Source of the DNA: Peronospora farinosa | Lineage: Eukaryota > Oomycota > Peronosporomycetes > Peronosporales > Peronosporaceae | Assembly: GCA_947646735.1 (NCBI GenBank) | Contig: CANTFK010000471.1 | Location: 1 to 38,161 of the forward strand | DNA: 38,161 bases | Reading direction: 5' to 3' | Part shown: positions 28,493 through 36,860 of the stretch, one piece after another | Layout: each line of letters opens with the position of its first letter | Numbering within the stretch: the first letter of the stretch is position 1 | Notes under the pieces: model-generated | What the model saw: the letters and a program-made list of their open reading frames with translations, nothing else | The model's database searches: none | Told to the model about the DNA's origin: nothing | Position numbers and translations under genes: made by a program

Positions 28493-30768
28493 TCAGCCTT
28501 CGGCGGAAGCATTCCAGCATGCTTGGTTGGGACATACCACTTGCGTATCATGTTGTAGAATTCTTCCATTCGACATTTTCCATGCTCATGGATATCTCCG
28601 CAGGCAGCACAGGTGTAAAAACACTTGTCCGACGGATGTCCCTTACGACCACACTTCTGACACGTTAGTCTCTTCCAGCATCCACGATCATCGTGTTTCT
28701 TCGACCCACAATGGGTACAAGCCTTCTGATTCACCACGCGATCTGGACCGCGATCTTGATCCAAATGGTCTGATCCCGCGCGTTGATCACTATATTTCTT
28801 CACGCGATCTGGTACTGTGGCCACACATAAGTTGCGTCGATCTGTTTCGGCGTCTGATCCACTAATATCCGAGTCTGACTCACTGCTACTGCCTTCCAGA
28901 CGAATCGCTCTCACAGCACGAGTTGGTTTCGAGGGTGCCGGAGTGGATGCCGACGCATATCGCTGACGAAATTTGCTCGATCCCATTGCACTCGGATACT
29001 GTCTTCCCTCCATGCGTTGATATGTTCGCAGAGTTTCTTCCATATCATCGGCGTCTCCAAGGCGTAACAACGTCAACTGCTTAGCCAGATCGCGATCATC
29101 CAGTGTACCAATGAAATGTTCCACATGTTCTCGGCGAATTGAGGGCGATCCTTCCCGAATGGGGATTTTTGCTCGGATCGCGGCCACATTCAGTCGATAC
29201 AAATATTCCAATGGAGTTTCATCAGATCGCTTCTTCGCATGGTAGTATTGTCTCCCGACCGACATACCATATCCACAATACTGGATCATGAAGGTTTCCA
29301 GCAACGACTTCCATGAATTCCGGGTGGATCGACTTAACTGGCTATACCAATTTCGTGCCGGCCCCGTAAGTAAATCACCAAATACTAGACATTTTTCATC
29401 ATCCGGGGCTTGGTCGCGTAAGAACGCCGACTTGGCCTTGTTGACCCAACTTCTCGCTCGATCTTCATCCTTGTCCCGTCCTGTAAATTCTTTTAGGTCT
29501 GCGATCGCAGACATTCGAATCCGCTGCGTGACAAGTCCACCATTAGGTACAGCGCCTGCACTTGCGACTTGTGGCCGTCTTAGATCCTCCAACCCCAAAT
29601 CGTCTGGATCGTAATTATTGGATCGCGATTGACGCGATCCGGCCGATTCCATATCCACATCCGAAATGCAAACTTTTGGGGTGTTTGTAGGGATCGCGGA
29701 TCGACTGGCGATCATGCGAGCTTGATCCTGCTCGTACTTTCTCATGGCAGCTTCAAAATAAGATTGCAATTGACCTGATCCATTCACGTTCATGTCTTCA
29801 GCTGTGAGTGCCGTCGTCGATTGTTCTCTGGCCTTAATCGGTGCCAGTCGCTCGCGAATATGCGCTGCACCAGCCGGTCCAAGTGACATTCGCTGCATAT
29901 TAATCGAGTCGTCCGACTCCCCTTCGGATTCCGCTGACATATATTGCGAAGATCCCGTATGATATCCTTTTGGTATATCTGCAATCGGCTGGATCGTCTG
30001 ATCCACCGGATCGCGCTCTCCAATTAGAGGAACTAGCTTCGAAAACAGAGATCGCCCTGCTTGGATCACCCGATCATGATCGCATTCCAACAGCACCTGC
30101 GCGTCAAAAGCTCCAGCGGTGAATCCAGCGTTCTGGAGCAACTCCATAAGCCGACGGATCGCTTCCAACTGGTTCGGTGTCGGAATGGGAGCTGAAATTG
30201 GTCCTCGCAGCGATCCAATCAACTTCGGTTTCAAAATCTTTAGAACGGGATCGCTTGACAACAGATCTTTAAGCGCCTTCCAATGAAAACACCATTCCAG
30301 CTGATCCAGTTGCCATCCTTTCGCCTTGTCTTCCTCATGCGCTGGCTTCATGTCGGTATCATCATGATCCGACTCAGGCGCCTTCATCTTCACTCGAGAT
30401 GGCTTCGAATTCTTCTTCTTCTTCGAATTCGGAGTGGTTTTGGATAAATTTCCTTCGGTTTTAACCGTAGGATTTTTATCCAGCGGATCGCGTTTTGCAA
30501 CGCGATCCGCAGGGGTCCTCGAAAGGACCTGGGAAGGGGGTAGAGGTTTTTCTTCCAGATCAATCTCTTGATCTTCCTCCTTGGTTTTCTTTTCATCTGC
30601 GCCCCTCCCAAAACGCTGATGATCCGGGGATCTTTTTTCTTCACACGTCTGCGGTGATCCCTTTGCCGCTGACGCTTCAATCCCAGGTTCAGTCTTGACC
30701 TTTACATCTTCTCTAAGGGACTCACGGTGAAATCCCGAGTCACCAGAAGATCCGGGCACGCGCACCAT
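28477..30768 (-). CDS. gag: B2 Gag (intact, 763 aa)
   Basis: This is the structural polyprotein. The ATG at 30768-30766 is the first base after the LTR plus the first two bases of the primer-binding site, and opens MVRVPGSSGD. The frame stays open into the LTR, but earlier starts there are not supported. The N-terminal 300 residues are charged and Lys/Pro/Glu-rich. The capsid core spans about residues 420-560 (LKEFTGRDKDEDRARSW, TGPARNWYSQLSRS, TPLEYLYRLNVAAIRAK), as in retrotransposon gag domains. Near residues 684-728 are two perfect CX2CX4HX4C zinc knuckles (CTHCGSKKHDDRGC, CQKCGRKGHPSDKC) and a third, degenerate one (CAACGDIHEHGKC). These would bind the element RNA in particles. It ends in a TAG directly after the slip heptamer. 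Confidence 0.93.
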   Translation of the reverse strand: MVRVPGSSGDSGFHRESLREDVKVKTEPGIEASAAKGSPQTCEEKRSPDHQRFGRGADEKKTKEEDQEIDLEEKPLPPSQVLSRTPADRVAKRDPLDKNPTVKTEGNLSKTTPNSKKKKNSKPSRVKMKAPESDHDDTDMKPAHEEDKAKGWQLDQLEWCFHWKALKDLLSSDPVLKILKPKLIGSLRGPISAPIPTPNQLEAIRRLMELLQNAGFTAGAFDAQVLLECDHDRVIQAGRSLFSKLVPLIGERDPVDQTIQPIADIPKGYHTGSSQYMSAESEGESDDSINMQRMSLGPAGAAHIRERLAPIKAREQSTTALTAEDMNVNGSGQLQSYFEAAMRKYEQDQARMIASRSAIPTNTPKVCISDVDMESAGSRQSRSNNYDPDDLGLEDLRRPQVASAGAVPNGGLVTQRIRMSAIADLKEFTGRDKDEDRARSWVNKAKSAFLRDQAPDDEKCLVFGDLLTGPARNWYSQLSRSTRNSWKSLLETFMIQYCGYGMSVGRQYYHAKKRSDETPLEYLYRLNVAAIRAKIPIREGSPSIRREHVEHFIGTLDDRDLAKQLTLLRLGDADDMEETLRTYQRMEGRQYPSAMGSSKFRQRYASASTPAPSKPTRAVRAIRLEGSSSESDSDISGSDAETDRRNLCVATVPDRVKKYSDQRAGSDHLDQDRGPDRVVNQKACTHCGSKKHDDRGCWKRLTCQKCGRKGHPSDKCFYTCAACGDIHEHGKCRMEEFYNMIRKWYVPTKHAGMLPPKAEEMLN
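30751..30767 (-). other. Primer-binding site of B2, overlapping the gag start codon
   Basis: The minus strand reads TGGTGCGCGTGCCCGGA, one base after the 5' LTR. The corresponding tRNA 3' end would be TCCGGGCACGCGCACCA; the tRNA is not identified. The same 17 bases occur in A2. Confidence 0.75.
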
Positions 30769-32018
30769 TGTGGTGGAGTGGGATTCGCAAAATTGCTGAT
30801 GCGATCCCAACTCTCCACTGGCGCCCGGACGACCGACTAACGGAGGGGGTACCCCGATTCCGTGTGTATAGCCTTCCTCACCTTGTGTACCCGTCGGTAG
30901 GGCGGGTTGCTCTCTTCTCGGTAGACTTGAGTCGATGTTGAACTTGATTGTGTTAGGGATAGGTGGGGGGCGATCGCGTGGAATTCCTCACACGATCGCA
31001 GTTGTTCTTGGGGTGCTCTATTTGAGTCGCCCTGATCTCCCTTGAGATCGCCTTGTCCAAAAATGTAGATACTTGATCCGCTTGCCTTCTGACCACTTGA
31101 GCCGTCTCGCGATCTTGTATCTGGACTTCTTAGTCCTCTGCGTCCAATCGCAGCTTGAGTTGTTTTGTTGAGAATTCTTGCAATCCCTGGCCAAACAATC
31201 CAGGGATATGACTTGCGTAGTAGGTAGACTTCCTTGAGACGTCGGGAGGCCAAAGAATCCAGCCCGGAAGAGAAGTCGACACGTGTACTTAGAAGCAAAT
31301 TGAACTCTGTTAATGTTAACCAATCAAATACCAAAACCTATGATCTTGACTATCTGTAGCTCAGGATCTGTTGCCACGTATCGCCCTTTCGGAAAAAATC
31401 AGATCTCGGAATGTGGTCCACTCCAATATAGCCGCGATCTGGATCGCTACCTCACTCGGATATAATACCATTTTAGTACCAGATCGCGGTACTAAATAAT
31501 TAGTACCAGATCGCGGTACTAAATAATTAGTACCAGATCGCGGTACTAAATAATTAATACCAGATCGCGGTACTAAATAATTAATATCGGATCGCGATCC
31601 GCCGGATCCCGACTTGTCTTCTTCACCGTTTCTCAGGTCATGTGAGATAGTTCATCAATGTGACATTTCATATCCACCATTCCAGTCCTCCATAGCGACG
31701 TGATCCACACCAGACCGTCCTCCACATGCTTGGATGTACCCATCTTCCTCCTTAGCGACCGCGTTCACGCGGATCGCCATCGGAAATACTGGAGATCGCA
31801 ATAGCGTAGTTTCTAGGCCATATTTGACCCCACATAGAAGTGCAAACTACTCCATTCACTGTTTTCCATCCTATTTGACATCGTCTTGAAACCTTTCTGC
31901 GAGATCGCGACTCATCAATATTGGCCACGAGATCGCGACTCATTAATATTGGCCATTTCGGACTTAACCGAAAATATGCGATCACACTTGGCGAAATTCA
32001 CTCTTTCACTTCGCCACA
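30769..32018 (-). repeat. 5' LTR of B2 (1250 bp)
   Basis: On the plus strand it starts TGTGGTGGAGTGGG and ends CTTCGCCACA. One base indel and two substitutions separate it from the 3' LTR by eye. The promoter for gag-pol should be in here. I see no convincing TATA box and do not place the transcription start. Confidence 0.95.
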
Positions 32019-33620
32019 CGATCACGATCGTCGATCGAGGTTACGATCGATCAGTAACCAGTTACATCTCGCGATCGGCTTTCTGGATCGAGGGTACGAT
32101 CGTCGATCACACTCGTCACGATCGTCGATCACACTTGTCACGATCGTCGATCACACTTGTCGATCACGATCGTCGATCGAGGTTACGATCGATCTGTAAC
32201 CAATTACATCTCGCGATCGGCTTTCTGGATCGAGGGTGCGATCGTCGATCACACTTGTCACGATCGTCGATCACACTTGTCGATCACGATCGTCGATCGA
32301 GGTTACGATCGATCAGTAACCAGTTACATCTCGCGATCGGCTTTCTGGATCGAGGGTACGATCGTCGATCACACTCGTCACGATCGTCGATCACACTCGT
32401 CACGATCGTCGATCACACTTGTCACGATCGTCGATCACACTTGTCGATCACGATCGTCGATCGAGGTTACGATCGATCAGTAACCAGTTACATCTCGCGA
32501 TCGGCTTTCTGGATCGAGGGTACGATCGTCGATCACACTCGTCACGATCGTCGATCACACTTGTCACGATCGTCGATCACACTTGTCGATCACGATCGTC
32601 GATCGAGGTTACGATCGATCTGTAACCAGTTACATCTCGCGATCGGCTTTCTGGATCGAGGGTACGATCGTCGATCACAATTGTCACGATCGTCGATCAC
32701 ACTTGTCGATCACGATCGTCGATCGAGGTTACGATCGATCTGTAACCAGTTACATCTCGCGATCGGCTTTCTGGATCGAGGGTACGATCGTCGATCACAC
32801 TTGTCACGATCGTCGATCACACTTGTCGATCACGATCGTCGATCGAGGTTACGATCGATCTGTAACCAGTTACATCTCGCGATCGGCTTTCTGGATCGAG
32901 GGTGCGATCGTCGATCACACTTGTCACGATCGTCGATCACACTTGTCGATCACGATCGTCGATCGAGGTTACGATCGATCAGTAACCAGTTACATCTCGC
33001 GATCGGCTTTCTGGATCGAGGGTACGATCGTCGATCACACTCGTCACGATCGTCGATCACACTCGTCACGATCGTCGATCACACTTGTCACGATCGTCGA
33101 TCACACTTGTCGATCACGATCGTCGATCGAGGTTACGATCGATCAGTAACCAGTTACATCTCGCGATCGGCTTTCTGGATCGAGGGTACGATCGTCGATC
33201 ACACTCGTTACGATCGTCAATCACACTTGTCACGATCGTCGATCACACTTGTCGATCATGATCGTCGATCGAGGTTACGATCGATCTGTAACCAGTTACA
33301 TCTCGCGATCGGCTTTCTGGATCGAGGGTACGATCGTCGATCACACTTGTCACGATCGTCGATCACACTTGTCGATCACGATCGTCGATCGAGGTTACGA
33401 TCGATCTGTAACCAGTTACATCTCGCGATCGGCTTTCTGGATCGAGGTTACGATCGTCGATCACACTTGTCACGATCGTCGATCACACTTGTCGATCACG
33501 ATCGTCGATCGAGGTTACGATCGATCTGTAACCAGTTACATCTCGCGATCGGCTTTCTGGATCGAGGTTACGATCGTCGATCGCACTTGTTGATCACGAT
33601 CGACGATCACCCTTGCTGAT
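32019..33620 (-). repeat. 98+22n bp tandem array in C1 LTR
   Basis: Units start at 32019, 32161, 32281, 32445, 32587, 32707, 32827, 32947, 33111, 33253, 33373 and 33493. They measure 142, 120, 164, 142, 120, 120, 120, 164, 142, 120 and 120 bp, so each is a 98-bp core plus one to three copies of a 22-bp submonomer built on CACGATCGTCGATCACAC. With the two units left of B2 there are about 14. Every core has the inverted pair GTAAC-CA-GTTAC and many CGATCG/GATC sites. The 120-bp period is divisible by three, which creates long meaningless ORFs. Confidence 0.93.
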
Positions 33621-33906
33621 CACAGTCGACGATTGCGATCGAGCGATCTCCCACCTTGATCGTCATTACCGCCGCGTACTCCTCGGCCAACCGTGGCCAT
33701 CACATGATCGATTCAGATAAGCTGTCATTCTAATACAATAGCCAAGTATAAACTATAACTATGCGATCATTCATCGATAGATCTTGATCGCTCCCATACA
33801 TTAGCCAAGTATAATCCATAGAATATGACTTCCGCCGTGTAAGTGGTCCACATTATGATCACTTTCGATATTGTTGATCAAATTTTTCTTGATCGACTTC
33901 ACCACA
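32019..33906 (-). repeat. Solo LTR of family C (C1), continuation after B2
   Basis: The tandem array resumes with CGATCACGATCG at 32019 and runs to about 33620. It is followed by about 285 bp of unique LTR sequence ending GACTTCACCACA at 33906. The next bases GATT (33907-33910) match 17584-17587. In LTR sense (minus strand) it starts TGTGGTGAAGTCGATC, the same start as C2 at 36861. Confidence 0.9.
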
Positions 33907-35228
33907 GATTGGCTATCTCGGTCCGTCAAACGACGAAGCGGTTATGACGTCAGTGAAGTGTTTACTCATTTGTTGGTCGCTTCATCCGATTGGCCTCAAG
34001 TCAGGGTCGTGAACGAACTCGCCACGACTAGTAGTAAGCACAGAGAGAGCGATGGCCCTCTGTGCGCAGTATGTTCCGTTACACTGACGGAGCCACAGAA
34101 CGAAGCGGTCGAACAGCGGTTCCCGCATACACAGACATCGGTCGAACAAGGGTTTACGATTCACAACGAGGCGGTCGAACAGCGGTTTCCGCATACACAG
34201 ACATCGGTCGAACAGGGGTTCCCGATTCTCAACGAGGCGGACGAGCAGGGTCTCCCGCATACAAGAACATCGGACGAGCAGCGGCACCCGATCAATTTCG
34301 AGGCGTTCAAGCAGGGGCTCTCGAAAACAAGTGAGGCGGTCGAAGACGAGCCTTCGCCTTTTATTGACGAGAATGAGAGGACTATGGATCCGCATGAGAC
34401 CGACGTGGTGGGGACAAAGCTACCACGTCTAGAGGGAGGAGTACATCATCCTCTTGTGATAGCGACGTGTCAGTCTCGATCGGGGACTCGAGACGCAAGA
34501 GAGAACGCAAGAAAGGAGCACGCCGATCACGGAGACGACGAAATGCACGTCAAAAATTTATTGCAAATGATTCCGTAGTGACGGAATCCGTATGCGCGCT
34601 TGAATATGTGGAGGGATCTCCACATCGTGGCCGCTACATTGAGGTAGCGAGTCCACCGTGCACTGCTGCAGATATCACATCTCTGCCACACCTTGCATGG
34701 AAAGACTTCCTTCGTGACCTCATGGCCGGCGACATCGAGCAAGTGTGCATTGTTTCAGCCACCGAAGCAGCCAGTGAAGCGGTTCTGGAGGCTCGCCCGA
34801 AGAGCGCCGAGCCTAAATCAGCGCGCGAAGAACGCTTCGCGGCACAGTCTTGGGATGCTCTTCGTGCTTCGGGCAACCCTGTATACGATATCGCCCGTGA
34901 GTACGCCGACATTTTCCCGGAGAAAATTCCAGCTGAGCTTCCGGCGTATCGTGGCGTGCGGCACGAGATAAATCTCGTGCCAGGATCGAAATACTGTGTG
35001 ACACGGCAGTGGCCGTTACCGCGCGACCAAATCATCGCTATTGATGAATTTTTCGAGGGTCGCCGCAAGGCTGGCCATGTCCGCGAGAGTATCTCGCCAC
35101 ATTCGAGTCCGACTTTCTGTGTGAAGAAAGCCACCGGCGGTTGGCGCATTGTGCACGCCTTCAACAAGCTGAATGACGCCACATCCCGGCTCAAACGCCT
35201 ATTCCTCGAAAAGTTATGGTATTGAATA
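33907..35228 (+). pseudogene. Element H: protease-RT linker and reverse-transcriptase start, 3' half
   Basis: This continues the H polyprotein from 17587: WLSRSVKRRSGYDVSEVF, then a linker with imperfect repeats of about 26 residues (EAVEQRFPHTQTSVEQGF, 34099-34330). A frameshift lies between the first frame (to 34578) and the next (from about 34467). The second frame holds a basic patch (RRKRERKKGARRSRRRR) and the RT N-terminus: DIAREYADIFPEKIP, VPGSKYCVTRQWPLP, SPTFCVKKATGGWRIVHAF. A one-base deletion near 35183 breaks the frame, after which PAQTPIPRK can be read until LTR D1 interrupts at 35229. No catalytic YxDD is present in the window. Typical of an oomycete gypsy Pol, long dead. Confidence 0.82.
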
Positions 35229-36364
35229 TGTGGTAGAGTGGGTTCTCAAAATTGTATGGTGAGACCCCAAACCACTCACTGTGCCGGACTTCTGACTTTC
35301 GGAGGGGGTACCCCGATGCCGCGTATGAACCTTCTCTCACCTTGTGTACCCGTCGGCTGGCGGGTTGCACTCTTCGGAGGGCTTGGTAAAGATGTAGATG
35401 TCTGCCTTGAGGGAGGTAGACCTGGGGGGGGCCTCGAGTGGATATGCTTCACTCGGTGGGCCGGTAAGTGGCCACTCGATCGACCTTGTCGAGAGTGGGC
35501 TTAGAGCCAAATTCTTCAGAGAGCTTATCCCTGGCCTTTTCCTTCTGTTTCAGGGGTATCAACCACCTGACCTTTACGTTGCTCCCGGACCTTGAGGTGA
35601 GGGAGACCGCTTCCGATAGCGGGTCTTGGGGGTGTTGCTACTCGAACGAGCTCACATGCCAAATATATCCTGGAGCTCTATTCGCCCTTGAACTTCGCTA
35701 CGCAACTGTCTTCGACGGGGGCCAAAATATATCCCTTCCCGGAACAGTGAGTAACTTAGAACAAGTCCTTCTTGGGTGACGGAGTCGTGCCACGTAGATC
35801 GCAAATTGAGTAGTATTTAATATAGTCCTATCCTTTTAACTCCTTTACTCTATCCTTGCCTGAAGCTCTGATTCCTTGCGTCGACTGGTCTGATCCTTGT
35901 ATTAACTGGTCCGGAGTGGCTGAACCCCGAAGGGTAGAGGTCGACCAATGAGGGACCCAGGTCCACCAATGAGAGACCCAGGTCAACCAACGAGGGACCC
36001 AGGTCGAACGATGAGGGACCGGGTCGACCAACGAGGGACTGGGTCGACCGATGAGAGACCGGGTCGACCGACGAGGGACCAGGTCTACCAATGAGGGACC
36101 CAGGTCTACCAATGAGGGACCCGGGTCTACCAACGAGGGACCAGGTCGATCAATGAGCGGCCATGATCAACTCCCTTTGGTACCGGTTAACCGGTACCCT
36201 GATACTGATTTTTCCTCGGCGAATCCTGCGGATTGTCCTCCACCAACGGTCGCTCCCCTTCGAGGCCCCTGTCTCTCTGGGCCCCTGTCCCTGACCCACG
36301 GCCTATACTCTGAATCTAACTGGAGTCCGGGACCTTCATATCACAAAATTAGCACTTCACCACA
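35229..36364 (-). repeat. LTR of family D (1136 bp)
   Basis: On the plus strand it starts TGTGGTAGAGTGGG and ends CACTTCACCACA. The first 150 bp resemble the A and B LTRs (GGAGGGGGTACCCCGAT, CTCACCTTGTGTACCCGTCGG). A minisatellite lies in the same relative place as in A. Confidence 0.8.
35936..36160. repeat. Minisatellite in LTR D
   Basis: About a dozen units of 17-20 bp of the type GACCAATGAGGGACCCAGGT occur. Most carry GGACC or GGTCC, as in A, but the unit sequence is different. Confidence 0.8.
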
Positions 36365-36378
36365 GCCGCCCCCTGCAC
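36365..36378 (-). other. Polypurine tract of D1
   Basis: The minus strand reads GTGCAGGGGGCGGC beside the LTR. Confidence 0.6.
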
Positions 36379-36410
36379 TTGCTCAACCGTGCAACGGATT
36401 GAGCACGCGC

Positions 36411-36773
36411 ATGTCTTCACTTCCTTCGTCACGTAGGTCCTTCATTGTCCCCTTTGTAGCTCCTCCACCTCTAACTCGTGTCTGTCCAGCCATGTCTTCC
36501 CCTGGTTCTGATCCACCGTCTGCTGACCCACCGTCCGCTGATCCACCGACTGAAGAGCCGACCTCGGTCGCCCCAGCGCCTTCGGTTCCCCTGGTTCTAA
36601 TCCACCGTCTGCTGACCCACCGTCCGCTGACCCACCGTCTGAAGAGCGCAAGACTTTCCGATACCCCTGGGGCCCCGGGTATCAGAAAGCACTACCGACC
36701 TCTCCATGCGAAGTTAATCACCTTTTATAGTACATGTGATGGGCAAGTGACATTCACCCCCGAAAATGCATAA
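36411..36773 (+). pseudogene. Fragment resembling the antisense ORF start in D1
   Basis: The ORF opens MSSLPSSRRSFIVPF and runs 120 codons. It contains DPPSADPPSADPP repeats, whose second copy (36595-36660) is read in another frame, which suggests a frameshift. No coiled coil or C-terminal domain is seen before the element is cut. The identification as the antisense gene rests on position and orientation only. A short direct duplication (36687-36719 and about 36788-36813, CTACCGACCTCTCC core) follows it. Confidence 0.4.
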
Positions 36774-36860
36774 CCTGTGAGAACGAATCCTACCGACCTC
36801 TCCTAGCGAAGTTAATACCAAATTATAAACACCAAATTCAACCACCGTCTGAAGAGCCGA

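Larger units (their letters stand above)
18493..32018 (-). mobile_element. Intact family B Ty3/gypsy element with antisense ORF (B2)
   Basis: A 13,526-bp element reads on the minus strand: 5' LTR, PBS, gag, -1 frameshift signal, pol, antisense ORF, polypurine tract, 3' LTR. All three large ORFs are uninterrupted. By eye the 1250/1251-bp LTRs differ at three places (near 18536, 18690 and 18881 in the left copy), and the 4-bp TSD is perfect. The element is young and may still be able to move. It is nested in the tandem array of LTR C1. GATC is strikingly frequent in coding and non-coding parts alike. The C-terminal chromodomain-like region places it near chromoviruses, although the exact clade needs a tree. 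Confidence 0.95.
35229..36860 (-). mobile_element. Family D gypsy-type element, 3' end, interrupted by C2
   Basis: A 3' LTR (35229-36364) is followed by a polypurine tract and the beginning of an interior that resembles the antisense-ORF side of A and B. The element is cut at 36861 by LTR C2, and its gag-pol would lie beyond the window. Left flank AATA; the other flank cannot be seen. The layout (LTR, PPT, then a plus-strand ORF opening MSSLPSSRRS about 46 bp later) copies A2 and B2. Confidence 0.7.

Noticed and set aside
31886..33619. 577-codon plus-strand ORF and several overlapping ones in other frames
   Set aside because: It runs from the B2 LTR into the C1 tandem array. The 120-bp period is a multiple of three and the units lack stops in several frames, so long ORFs arise automatically.
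18271..33620. CRISPR-like array
   Set aside because: Units are contiguous near-identical repeats with no unique spacers, inside an LTR of a eukaryotic genome.
34062..34334. 90-codon ORF with RGGRTAVSAYTDIGRT repeats
   Set aside because: Alternative frame of the EAVEQRFP linker repeat in element H.
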